From assembly GCA_032716605.1 (NCBI GenBank), contig CM064495.1, positions 20,871,836 to 20,935,835 on the forward strand: a stretch of 64,000 nucleotides of DNA. The letters are read 5' to 3'. The translations under genes and the position numbers were made by a program. This document shows positions 33,574 to 44,794 of this stretch, in pieces (positions within the stretch are counted from its first letter, which is position 1; every line of letters begins with the position of its first letter). The DNA comes from Paralithodes platypus (lineage: Eukaryota > Arthropoda > Malacostraca > Decapoda > Lithodidae). Below the pieces are notes generated by a model. That model ran no database searches. It saw nothing but the letters and a program-made list of their open reading frames with translations, and was not told the origin of the DNA.

Positions 33574-35395
33574 TGTGACGTCTACCAGCGTTGGCAGAAT
33601 CGCCTCTCGTTAGCCACTAGCGCTCGCCAGGGCAGTGAAATGGGCTACAGTTATCAGAGAATGTTGTTCTTTATTTCCTAGTACTCGCATTGTCACAGAC
33701 AGTCCAGTGGTGGTCTTTATTTTCGTCTGTGACAACGGGAAGTATTTTATATCATTAATAGAATATAAGATGCATTGTGTAAGAGTTAAGGAGAGAGAGA
33801 GATATAGGCAGCGAGGTGGTAATATGTGCGTGAGTATGTATGTTCTGCCTCGCTCGGAGGAGTTTTCCCGCTCGCGCGGGCTTTCCCTCGCCTTTGATTG
33901 GCTGGTGGCTCCGGGCGCGTCCTAGGGGCCTGCTGCCTTGTGACGTCTCGGCCCGTGATTGGCCGACCATTGCGCCCTTGCGAGCTCCTGTGTAACTAAC
34001 CTCCTGCGTGAGGGTCCCGAGGAGCTACCTTCCTCAGGACAGGCTTGGCGTGCCTGCTTCTAACATCCCTTTGCATACTCTCCCGATCACCCCTTTACCA
34101 CTGTCTCTCTCTCTGACCTTCTTCTTTTCCATTGCTGCTCATCTTTATTCAATACTTTTCCCCTTGGGTTCTGCATACGGTTTCCATAGCCGGCCCATTG
34201 TATTACATGCGCCGTCCTCTGAGATATTTACATGTACTTAGAATAGGTTTGAGGGTTCTTAGTTAGTAGAGGTTAAGAACTCGGAGTGTGTCTCCATTAT
34301 TGATTTAGTGTTCTGATCTTTTATTTAATGCAAGACTGGGATAAGGTTACTGTAGTCGTTGTCTCCGATGTGTGTATGGTTTGTTTATACCTACACGACT
34401 TCGACCGGTCCTGTGGTAGCCTAGGTTGTCTTTTCGGCTGCGTCTTTTGCGAGTGCAGCATTGTGTTGACTGAGGGCGTTGGCCTGTTCCAGTTCCACAC
34501 TTTGCTGCCTCTTTGCTTGTCTTTTGAGGGTCGCCAGGATAGAACCAGATACTTGTGATCTGGATCTATCAAGAGAGCACCCCAGTCAATTAACGTAACT
34601 TAAAGGATGCAGTCTTAAGGACATCGCTAGGCTACGAGCCTGTCTTGCTCAACCCCAGTTCCTTACCTAGAGTATCTCAGCTAGACATTATTAATTGAGT
34701 AGACACTTATTAGTATTTAATATAAGCTCTTTGATATGTACGCATTATTATTCACAGCATTTATTAGTCTAGGTTGTTGCTGTGCCGCACAACCATAGCA
34801 GACTGTTTCGTTGATGAGGAAGTACTTCTTTTAGTGTCGAGCATTACTACCGTTGCGCATTTATAGTATTCTCGTGTCAGTTAACATTATATGTCCTATC
34901 TTTTAGTGTATTCAGTCTACACGTGTGGTGTCCTGCCTCCTGCCTTTATATAATTTAAGATACGAGCATCTTATGAGCATCAGACTCTTCAGAAGTTTCC
35001 AGGTCTATGCTGTAGGACGAGACTTCACTTTCTTTCAGATAGGAGTGAAGAGTTTATTGTTGTTTAGAGTAACTGTATTGAAGCATCTTTTTATTGTATT
35101 GAATCTTGCAGTGATTTAATTGATCTTTCCATAGCTTCCCTTTTATGCATTTTAACGTAACTTTCATCTTGTTTGTTATCAGGCTATACCAGTGTGGGTT
35201 AGCCTGAAGTAGAGTACATTTATGCCCAGTTAAGGATACCCCGTTATCGCAGATTAACTCTGGAGGGTATAGGTGTTTTTGTTCGCCGGCATATAAGTTC
35301 GAGGGTTTGGATCTAGCGTACCGTTGTTGCATAGTGCCCTATTATTAGTCCAATCATTAAGTGCCCTTGTTTTATTCGTAGCCCCGGTCGTAACA
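33574..35395 (+). repeat. 3' LTR of element A
   Basis: 1822 bases, TGTGACG...GTAACA, followed by the TSD GCCT. Differs from the 5' LTR at scattered bases and lacks the 410-bp TTAA insertion. Confidence 0.94.
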
Positions 35396-35399
35396 GCCT

Positions 35400-35570
35400 A
35401 AACTACATTTAGAAGAATTTTATGAAGCTTAGGAAGGATATATGGTAGCTAAACATATCAATTGAGATAGTCTGTATATTTTAAATTGGTAGACATCGTC
35501 CCTAAGCTGAATACAATCTTCTAATAATTGCCAGATTAAAATGAAAAGGATGTCAGTGGTAGATTGTAGA
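35400..35570. mobile_element. F1 element, right part
   Basis: Continues the F1 copy started at 18291 (TTTTATGAAGCTTAGGAAGG, then the inverse TCCCTAAGCTGAATACAATC). The right end is degenerate. Its counterpart in the other arm is 60250-60455. Confidence 0.7.
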
Positions 35571-35641
35571 TTGCACTTGATTGTACCTCTACCGGTGGCG
35601 TGATTCCGACAGTAATGGAGATCTCTGGCTCATCTACGCAC

Positions 35642-35706
35642 CCCTCTCTCTCTCTCTCTCTCTCTCTCCTCTCTTTCTCTCTCGCTCGCTCGCTCTCTCT
35701 CTCTTT
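35642..35706. repeat. (CT)n microsatellite
   Basis: CT run with CGCT interruptions, absent from the other arm. Confidence 0.93.
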
Positions 35707-35912
35707 GCGTCTTTAGAACCAGATCTACACGAGGGCTTGTTCTGGCAACTTTATTCTGACAACATTTTAAGACTAATTTTCTTTAGTATTGACAACTTCA
35801 GTAAAGGTGGATTATGGTAGAGGTCTGAATTAACAGTACCTTTAAGTAGCTGCCAGATAAAATTGTGCAGGCACACATTAGGGGGAAAAGCGCTCGCGTA
35901 AATCCGTTTTAA

Positions 35913-36119
35913 CCCATCCAGCACCTGTAACACTCTCTTCACACTATTCTGGGAACTATTAGACGATTTTATTCAGCTTAGGACGGACCTGTGGTAGCTC
36001 AAAGAATTAAGTGAGATAGTTTGTAGCCTTTTAGTTACTAGAGGTCTTTCCTAAGCTAAATATAATCGTCTAATAACTGCCGGAATATAACGAAATGGAC
36101 GTCACAGGTACACAAAGGG
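35913..36119. mobile_element. F1 palindromic TTAA element (pair of 59499-59705)
   Basis: TTAA at 35909-35912 and 36120-36123. Both arms of the inverted duplication contain this copy, so it predates the duplication. Confidence 0.82.
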
Positions 36120-36274
36120 TTAAAGGTGAGATATCTATTAAAGAGCACATCACGGAAATTAAAGGTCCGGAGTCGTCTGGCAACCTGTTAGAGGTCACGC
36201 ATGAATATGTAATTTATAACCTTAACGAGGTCAGGCTTGATAGGGGTTATATCAGCAACATTAAACCTTTAACC

Positions 36275-38240
36275 CAGTGGTTCTTAACCCCTTCTCTACC
36301 GGTGATGTACTTTTCATTATATTCTGGCAACTATTAGACGATTTTATTCAGCTAAGGAAGGACGTCTACCCATTAAAAGGCTACATATTATCTCAATTAA
36401 TACTTTTAACTACCATATGTCCTTCCTAAGCTTCATAAAATCGTCTAAATGAAGCTAGAATATAATTGAAAAGACGTCGCCGGTACAGAAGGGGTTAAAC
36501 TATTTTGATGGCGCCCCTAAATACAATATTTCATGGTCCTTACGACCCTACATCCTGAATAACTGGATTGGTACGTTTTATATTTTCATTGAGTGTTATA
36601 TTCATAATTTTACAAAACGGTCATTTACAGTATATTCTTACATTTTAGTTTGCACAATTTTATATTTTAAGTTTCTGCAACAGTATATGGTGAGGCAAAA
36701 AAAAAAAGGAAAATCTAAATATATAGCTGGGGGTAGGCTATGTACTTTCTTAAACATATTTTTCATTATTATTATCTATTTAAAACATTGATGTGGTAAA
36801 ACTTATCTTTCTCACTCACACTCGCTCTCCCAAACAGTCTATCTGGTAATTTAAATGGAAATCTATTGTTGTTAAAACGAACACGAAAATAAGCCAACCA
36901 CAACATTAAGCTTTCTTTATCAAGCAAACTTATAGTAGTCACCATGAAAATATACATTCAATCAAACCAAACTCCTCATTCACTCACTAATCCACATTCA
37001 CAGGCTTATGATACACGCATTCATGATATATTCGTAATAATCACATACAACGGAAAATTATGTTTGTATGTACTGTATGCATATACTCAGGCACATACCC
37101 CATAGCTGGGGGTGGCCAACTCGAAACAGAGGGTCTGGGACCACTTTTGCGTTCTCGCTCCCCTTTCTCTGTCTCGTCCAGTAGGTGAATTCTACAAGGG
37201 GAGGATGATTACTATCCCCATCAAAAACATCATCACATACTCAAAAATATTCCGGATCTCTATATACTTTGTTGATATATCAATGTATTATATTAATAAT
37301 AAACTATTATCATTACCGATACCATTGTTTTTTAGTTCAAGGTTGCAGAGTGAGAACGGATAAGTAAAACATAAATGTTATGATAACAATGTTCCAATCA
37401 TTAAAAACACGTCTATTACTTCTTGCAATAAGAAAAAAAGTGAATGGAATAAGAAATTTTTACTTCTATCGCGGTGTCAAAATGAATAATGCGTAAAAAG
37501 TATATATCATATTGACATTGTTACTTCTTGCAATAGGTAACATGTCAATGTTGCAAGAACATTTTACCTGAAATACGGTAACATGCAATACGTATAACAA
37601 ATAACTTCATTTCGCTGGCTTAAAGATGAAAATGATAACTGCGAGTAGTATAAAACGACAATATATCATAAGCATAGGCATACCAAGCCCAGCAATTGTT
37701 AGATATACCTTCCAAACGTATTTAATTATTTAGTTCATCCTAAACACGCACTACTGAACAACTTGGCAAAAAAACAAAATATTGACATGTTGAATTGAAC
37801 TATATATATATATACAATTATACATAAACAAGTAGAATGCAAACAATACACATCATTAATTAACGAACTTCTTGAATACCACTAACTGGTCAATGCTAGA
37901 GTGGACAGTAACTGAGTCACTGAGTGAGTGAGGGTCACTGGTCATCAGACAGTTCAGACTCCAAGCCAGGCACATAACATACCGTACCGTACGGCGTACG
38001 AGTATTGGACATGATTGATGGTAGCTGCACGAAGTAGCTAATGAACAAACTCTTAATTTGATGAACATTTTTATTGTTTGGATTTCAAATACAGGAGTAC
38101 TTATTCTTAAAGTCTTATGATAATTTAATCATTTATAAATTCACGTGCTTCACGGTGGAATTTTTACACTAATAGTAATTTGTCATTATATATATTTTTT
38201 CCAGACCCTCCCAAGACCCTCAGAAAAACATTTGCGACCC
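36275..38240. mobile_element. hAT-like remnant, about 1.75 kb without the F1 insertion
   Basis: The start CAGTGGTTCTTAA...ACTATTTTGATGGCGCCCC resembles hAT termini. The far end shows GCGACCC-type sequence (38230-38240) but no terminal CACTG, so it is truncated. The interior is AT-rich with no transposase frame. The right arm of the inverted duplication lacks all of it. Confidence 0.45.
36288..36494. mobile_element. F1 palindromic TTAA element, intact ends
   Basis: 207 bases between TTAA (36284-36287) and TTAA (36495-36498), from CCCCTTCTCTACCGG to CCGGTACAGAAGGGG. It interrupts CAGTGGTTC/TTAA/ACTATTTTG of a hAT-like end. Absent from the right arm. Confidence 0.85.
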
Positions 38241-38402
38241 TTAGACGATTTTATGAAGCTTAGGAAGGATATATGGTAGCTAAAAGAATCTATTGAAACA
38301 GTATGCAGCCTTTGAATGGGAGACGTCCTTCCTAAGCTGAATATAATCGTCTAATACTTGCCAGAATATAAGGAAAATGGACGTCACCGGTACAGAAGGA
38401 GT
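38241..38402. mobile_element. F1 element, partial (pair of 59145-59346)
   Basis: Matches the right-arm F1 copy from AGACGATTTTATGAAGCTTA to GACGTCACCGGTACAGAAGG; the left end was removed at the hAT-like boundary. Confidence 0.75.
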
Positions 38403-38721
38403 GGATTATATGAGTGCATCACTCTCCTTTGATTCTAGTTAACATCAGCCGAGTTTATGGAGCTTTGGGAGGATATTTGGAAATCAGAGGGGACAATAAT
38501 CTCAATTGTTCATTTAACTTAAACCTTATAAAGTCGTGTAATGCTAGCCAAAATAATATAAAGAATAACGTTGTTGTCTGCTATAAGGGTTAGTTTGTCC
38601 AAGTGAAGTACTAGTATAATATAATATAACAAACTTGAGAGGGAAGCACTATAGCCTAGTCTACTTTTTCTAGCTGACGGTAAATTGAATCCCTTAGCAA
38701 CTGATTATTTGTTTTCCCCCA

Positions 38722-40165
38722 GGGCCAAAATCAAGGAATGGTCGAGCCAAAATGTCTGAGCACACGGAGTTTGAAGCAATTTAAGTCATAGGATTAGGGA
38801 AAGATGGATTCAGGGAGAGAGTTTCAGAGCACAGCTGTTGAATAGCAGAAAGATTGGGAGTATTGTTTCAATCTTGAGTTGGAGAGTTGCACAGATTAAG
38901 GGTGGGATTGTGTTGCAAGACGGGTGCTACATGCCCTACGTAGAGGAGGTGGTATACACTGAGAGAGCTCTGAGGAACACTGATTATTGTAGTAGAGATA
39001 GAATAGTGAGAGAGATGCAAACATTGAGGCGAAGAGAGAGAGATTGCAGACCGTCGGTGATTGGATGGGAGATAATGATAGAAAAGGATTTCCTTTCTAC
39101 TTTGTCTAGAAGTGCTGTGTGAGAGGATCCTCCCAACACATGTGAACAATACTCAATACAAGGACGCACTGTGTCCCTGTACAGAGCAAGAAGCTGTGCA
39201 GGGGTAAAGAACCCCTTGAGGCGGTTGAGCACACCCAGCTTCTGGGAGGCCGCAGTAGCAAGAGCGGTAATATGGTCCTTCAAAGAGAGAGCAGAAGAAA
39301 AAGAGACACCAAGAATACTGAGAGAAGATGAAGGGTTAATTTTTGTATTTTTGAAATATAAGGGATAGTCGTCTGGGAGTTTGCAACAGGTAGATAGATG
39401 GATAAATTGGGTTTTTGGAATCATTAAAGACAACAAGGTTTTCTCTGCCCCAATTGGAAATGGTAGTTAGATCAGAAGATAAGTGTTGTATGACTTCATT
39501 ACATTTGTTTTTGAGGGATTGCTTGCTGGGGCGTTCTGGAAAATTAATTGAATAGTGTAAGGTAAATCATCTGCGTATGAATGGATGGGACTGGAAGTAC
39601 AGTTGAGAAGATCATTTATGAAAATTAGAATGAATATGGGAGATAGGACAGAGCCTTGAGGAACACCGGAGTTGATAGGATGAGGAAGTGAGCGATGGCC
39701 GTCCACAACCGCAGCTATGGAACGGCCGGAAAGGAAATTGGAGACAAAGGGACAGATGGAGGGATAGAAACCGAAGGACGGTAGTTTAGAAATTAAAGAT
39801 TTGTGCCAGACTCTATCAAAGGCCTTCCATATGTGTAGTGCAATGGAAAAAGTCTCACCGAAGTCCCGAAAGGGGGATGACCAAGAGTTAGTAATATATG
39901 AAAGAACATCACCAGTAGAGGGACACTTAATTAAAGAAGCCATACTGGCGATCTGATAGTATATTATGAGAAGAGAAATGCTTAAGAAATTTGGAAGCAA
40001 GAATAGTTTCAAAAACTTAAGAGATACAAGAGATGAGAGCAATTGGACGATAGTTGGAGAGTTGAGAGCAGTCACCTTTCTTTGGGACAGGTTGAATAAG
40101 AGCAAACTACCAGCAAGAAAGGAAGACATTAGAGGAGAGACAGAGACGAAAGAGTTTGTGATGCT
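38722..40165 (-). pseudogene. LINE-A copy 5: RT to 3' UTR, antisense, decayed
   Basis: On minus, from the RT fingers (LFNLSQRKV region near 40110) through motif A (ALHIWKAFDRVWH), motif B GVPQGSVLSP and YADD (about 39565-39580) to the C-terminal domain and part of the 3' UTR. Broken by several frameshifts (main open parts 40129-39467 and 39436-38984). The endonuclease and the tail are missing. Confidence 0.87.
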
Positions 40166-40170
40166 TTACC

Positions 40171-40826
40171 TTCTATTTTAGCTAACCTAGATTATGATTC
40201 ATGATTGCCTTAACACACATTCAGTTTTTAATTTTCTGGGTACTGGCAAAACACTGCTCAAGGGTAGCATAGGGTGTGCAGGCTGCGGAAGAAGGGTTAG
40301 GGTAGAATTGGCCTCTGCGAGTTGCCATATCTTACCTACTCTACTAGTTAACTTATTTTATTATTCATGACTACCTTTAAGCAATACTGGCCTATTCTTT
40401 TACAGTAGCTTCTGTATTTTACACGATGTCAGAATGTGATATTTATGCTTATGTATAGCCTACTTGTGTGTATATGTATGTGAATGTAGTAGTAGTACTA
40501 GCTCCAAGAAACCTGTCCCCTTTTCCTATAAACTCCATAATACCAACCTTGACACCGTCCATTCACATAAGTATTTGGGAGTCCACCTATCAGCAGACAT
40601 GAGGTGGAGCACACATATGCGTAGCCTAAGGGCAAAAGCCAACAAAGCCCTGGGGTTCCTGCGCAGGAACCTTAGGAGGTGCAATGCAGACATACACATT
40701 ATAGCTTTTAATACACTAGTTCGACCACAAGAAATCAATTTAGACACACTTGCATCAAGAAGACAAATACACAGACAACAAATGCTATACACAATCACAA
40801 ACAACCTAGTAGACATAGACAATTAT
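40171..40826 (+). repeat. Inverted repeat arm carrying LINE-C (left)
   Basis: Matches the reverse complement of 47310-48079 including non-LINE flank (CTAACCTAGATTATGATTCA..., GGGTAGCATAGGGTGTGCAG...). It lacks about 160 bases of LINE-C present in the right arm. Confidence 0.85.
40464..40826 (+). pseudogene. LINE-C RT C-terminal part with internal deletion
   Basis: Open for 121 codons. YKLHNTNLDTVHSHKYLGVH, ANKALGFLRRNL and NTLVRPQ are post-catalytic RT sequence of a jockey/CR1-type LINE. After VRPQ it jumps to RRQIHRQQMLYTITNNLVD, which in the minus copy lies further downstream. It ends at the start of LINE-A copy 6. Third LINE lineage in the window. Confidence 0.78.
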
Positions 40827-40828
40827 CT

Positions 40829-41946
40829 TCTGATCTAACTATTATTTCCAATTGGGGCAGAGAAAACCTTGTTAACTTTGATGCTTCTAAAAACCCAATT
40901 TCTTTATCTTACTACCCGTTCAGAACTCCCAGAGGACTATCCCTTATACTTCAACAATACAAAAATCAATCCTTCATCTTCTCTCAATATTCTGTGTCTC
41001 TTTTTCTTCCGCTCTCACTTGGAAGGACCATATTACCAGTCTTGCTAAGGCAGCCTCCCAGATGCTGGATGTGCTAAATCGCCTCAAGTTTTTTTTTACC
41101 CCTACACAGCTTCTTGCTCTGTAGAAGGGCACTGTGCGTCCTTGTATTGAGTATTGTTCACATGTGTGGGGAGGATCCTCTCACACCGCACTCCTAGACA
41201 AAGTAGAAAGGAAAGCTTTTCATATCATTAACTCCCGCCCACTCACCAACTCTCTGAAATCTCTCTCTCTCTATTCGCCGCAATGTTGCATTTCTCTCAC
41301 TATTCTATCGCTACTTTAATAATCAATGTTCCTTAACCCTTGTCTATCGGGGCCCGACTTAAGTCCGTATCTAAAAACCTGGACTATGTGGCGGGGCCCG
41401 ACTTAAGTCTGTGTGCAATTTTGGTGCAATATTGGCTCTGAGAGAGAGCCGAGCGGTGGGAGGAGCGTAGGTTGCCTCATGACCGCTCGCCACGACCGTC
41501 GTGGGCCCACTGACATGTACTCCACACTACTCCACCCTCTCTCACTCGCTACACACGTAATTATGTAACTAAATTACCGTATTTTAGCGATTTTGCCCTT
41601 CGGTTGCACGATTGTTGCAAGACAACCAATGATCGTAGAAGGATGGTTCTGGTGTCATTGGAAAGCTCAATTATCGCCCTTTCACGGATACATACTTGTA
41701 TTACGCTCTGGTTCTTGTTTATGCATGAAAAAGAGCACAGAAACAACGCCATTTATGGTAAAAAAAAAACGCTGGGCGGCACGGTCAAATATACCGCCTA
41801 GGCCGCTCGTTGAGTGTTAATAATCAATGTTTCTTAGATCTTTCCCAGTGTATACCACCTCCTCTACGAAGGGTACATAGTACCCGTCTTGCAACACAAT
41901 CCCACCCCCACTCTATGCAACTCTCCAGCCCAAGAGTGAAATGCTA
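40829..41946 (+). pseudogene. LINE-A copy 6: RT C-terminal half, interrupted by insertion 41337-41816
   Basis: Begins at the codons after YADD (TTATCTTCTGATCTAAC) and continues to VRPCIEYCSHVWGG and RLATQSH-type sequence, breaking at about 41946 before the 3' end. Frameshifted. A 480-bp element splits it. Confidence 0.82.
41337..41816. mobile_element. E-family insertion in LINE-A copy 6
   Basis: Bounded by TTAA on both sides (41333-41336, 41817-41820), but the flanks also share a ~20-base repeat TTAATAATCAATGTT(C/T)CTTA, so the true TSD may be longer. Inside: CGGGGCCCGACTTAAGTC twice, then GTGTCATTGGAAAGCTC and CGCTCTGGTTCTTG. No coding. Related pieces at 41947-42185 and 44665-44780. Confidence 0.6.
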
Positions 41947-42185
41947 TGTGCGCCACAGCGAGCGCACACATACTGAGGTGCAAGACAGAGATATCTCACT
42001 CATGTGCAGTGTGTCACACAGCAAAAAAGGCCCATATTGCCGCAATTTTACCTATCTTCACCTTCGTTTGCAAGATCGTTGCAAGATAACCAGATGTCGT
42101 ACAGAGATGATTCAGGTGTCATTGGAAAGCTCTATCATCATCCTTTCACGGATATATCTATCTAACTATCTAACTTCTAAAGTGG
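41947..42185. mobile_element. E-family fragment between two LINE-A copies
   Basis: GTTGCAAGATAACCAGATG, GGTGTCATTGGAAAGCTC and CCTTTCACGGATA match 41612-41690. Ends cannot be defined. Confidence 0.55.
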
Positions 42186-42190
42186 AATAC

Positions 42191-44664
42191 ATTCTATCCA
42201 TCTCTCATTTCGCAGATATCTCCATCTTAGGAGATTTCAATGTTCACCACCACCAATGGCTCTCCTCTGTTTCCACTGACCAACTGAACTAGCCTACATC
42301 TTTTCTATCTTAAACGACCTATAAGCAGTTAACCAGCAACCAACCTGTATCCTGGATCGCTTCGGAGATCGACCCAACATTCTTGACTTATTTCTAACCT
42401 TTAACCCTTCTGCTTATACTGTAGATATTTTCTCTCCTTTGGGCTCCTCCAACCATACACTAATATCTGTCACCTGTCCTATCTCTCCGGTACGGCCACC
42501 CAATTCTCCCAACCGGCGGCACTTGTGGCACTTTGGCGCTGCCAACTGGGAGGCTCTTTGGCAGTACTGCTTCGATTTCGCATGGAATGACTTATGCTTC
42601 CGTGGCCAGGGAACCTCGGAGGGTGCTGAACGCATTACCGAGGTAATCCTCTCGGGCATGTAAGCATACATTCCATTTTCTTTCTCTCAGTTTAATGCAA
42701 AAAAATCTTGGTGTACTCACACTTGTTCTACTGCTGTTCGCAACAAGTAGGAAGCATTAAGACTCAAGAGTCTCATTCTTCCAATGTTTCTGCCCGGAAT
42801 CAAGCCAAATCTGTTCTCGACTTGCCAAACACTCTTTCATCAATAATTAATGCACTGAACTATCCAAGTCTAGCTCTTCCCAAGCTTTCTGGCATCTAGC
42901 CAAGAACCTTTCCAACAATTTTTCTTCCTTGTCTTTCCCTCCCCTTTTCCACTCTGATGGCACAACCATCACTTTTGCTAGAAACTCCACCTTGGATGAT
43001 TCCGGTACTATTACTTCCTCTCCAGCCCCCTCTCTCCTACTTATGCCTAATATCCTAGTCTCTTCTAAAGATGTATTTTCTACCCTCCGGACGGTGTTCC
43101 TCCTGTTGTACTAAAAAACTGTGCTTCCGTGCCGACTCCCTGCCTAGGCAAACTCTTCCTTCTCTATCTCTCATCTAACATCTTCCCTTTTTGCTGGAAG
43201 TTTGCTCTCATTCAACCTGTCCCAAAGAAGGGTGACTGCTCTAAACCCTCCAACTATCGTCTAATTGCTCTCATCTCTTGTATCTCTAAAGTTTTTGAAA
43301 CTATTCTTACTTCCAAATTTCTTAAGCATTTCTCTTCTCATAATATACTCTCAGATCGCCAGTATGGCTTCCTTAATTAAGGGTCACTCTACTGGTGATC
43401 TTCTTTCATATCTTACTAACTCTTGGTCATCCTTCTTGCGGGATTTTGGTGAGACCTTTTCTATTGCGCTAGACATATTGAAGGCCTTCGATAGAGTCTG
43501 GTACAAATCTTTAATTTCAAACTACCCTCCTTCGGTTTCTATGCCTCTATATGTGCCTTTGGCTCTAATTTCCTTTCCGGCCGTTCCATTGCTGCGGTTG
43601 TGGACGGCCATCGCTCACTTCCTCATCCTATCAACTCCGGTGTTCCTCTGGGCTCTGTGCTATCTCCCATTCTCTTACTAATTTTCATAAATGATCTTCT
43701 CAACTGTACCTCCAGTCCCATCCATTCATACGCAGACGACTCTACTTTACACTACTCAATTAGTTTTCCTGAACCCCCAGCCAGCAATCCCTCAAAAACA
43801 AACGTAATGAAGCCATGCAACACTTATCTTCTGATCTAACTACTATTTCCAATTGGGCCAGAGAAAACCTTATTGCCTTTAGTGCTTCCAAAACCCAATT
43901 TCTTCATCTTGCTACCCATCCGGAACTCCCAGAGGACTATCCCTTACACTTCAACAATACAAAAATCAATTGTTCATCTTATCTCAATATTTTCGGTGTC
44001 TCTTTTTCTTCTGCTTTTACTTGGAAGGACCATATTACCAGTCTTGCTAAGGCAGCATCACAGAAGGCAGGTATGCTCAACGGCCTCAAGAGGTTCTTTA
44101 CCCCTGCTCATCTTCTTGCTCTGTATTGTACAGGTGCACAGTGCGTCCTTGTATTGAGTATTGTTCACATGTGTGGTGAGGATCCTCTCACACCGCACTC
44201 CTAGACAAAGTAGAAAGGAAAGCCAATCCGTATCATTAACTGCCGTTCACTCACCAACTCTCTGCAATTTCTCTCTCTTCGCCGCAATGTTGCATATTTC
44301 TCGCTATTCTATCGCTACTATAATAATCAATGTTCCTCAGAGCTTTCCCAGTGTATACCACCTCCTCTACGTAGGGTACGTTTTGCCCGTCTTGCAACAC
44401 AATCTCACCCCTACTCTGGGTAACTCTCTAACCCAGGAGTGAAACGTTATTCTGTCTTTATTCTATTCAACTGCTAAGCTCTGGAACTCTCACCCAGAAT
44501 CAGTCTTTCCCTCTTCCTAAGAATTAAATTGCTTTAAACTCTGTGTGTCCAGGCATTTTGGCTCGAACATCCCTTGATTTTGGCCCTGTTACTCTTTCAA
44601 CTCTGGGGGAGGCACTTGATACAAGCAGATTTGCCTTTTGTCTCCCTCACTCGCATACATTTTT
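42191..44664 (+). pseudogene. LINE-A copy 7: endonuclease to 3' UTR, many breaks
   Basis: Covers the same extent as copy 1: GDFNVHHHQW (about 42230), SPLGSSNH (active-site D of SDH changed to N), the linker, RT with motif A (ALDILKAFDRVW), GVPLGSVLSP (Q to L), YADD (about 43729) and the C-terminal domain. At least six frameshifts or stops. Ends in the 3' UTR without poly(A), running into E-family sequence. It retains the base missing at 723 in copy 1, showing that change to be a defect of copy 1. Confidence 0.87.
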
Positions 44665-44790
44665 TATTTTATTTTTTAATTGTTTTACGCTCTGGTTCTT
44701 GCTTATGCATGAAAATGAGCATGGGATGAAGGTAATTTTTGGCGGCAATTATACCCGCCTGGCGCCGGGGTGATATAAACAAGATGAGAG
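44665..44790. mobile_element. E-family fragment
   Basis: TTTTACGCTCTGGTTCTTGC, TTATGCATGAAAATGAGC and a GGCGG/CCGCC end correspond to the right part of the 41337-41816 element. Confidence 0.5.
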
Positions 44791-44794
44791 TTAT

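Larger units (their letters stand above)
18339..35395 (+). mobile_element. Outer Ty3/Gypsy LTR retrotransposon (element A), carrying nested insertions
   Basis: LTRs start TGTGACG and end GTAACA. The 4-bp TSD is GCCT (18335-18338 and 35396-35399). The 5' LTR is split by element B and holds a 410-bp TTAA element; the internal region holds a 621-bp TTAA element. Subtracting these gives a 5' LTR of about 1827 bases against 1822 for the 3' LTR. Internal DNA has a PBS-like site, gag, protease and a truncated pol. Gag and pol are broken by a frameshift, a stop and the TTAA insertion, and the pol carries the same deletion as element B. Confidence 0.93.
35400..38720 (+). repeat. Left arm, inner part, of the large inverted duplication
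   Basis: Segments 35800-36275 and 38241-38720 match the reverse complement of 60240-58835 in order. Between them lie the hAT-like element and an F1 copy that the right arm lacks. Divergence is moderate, with many indels. Confidence 0.85.
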
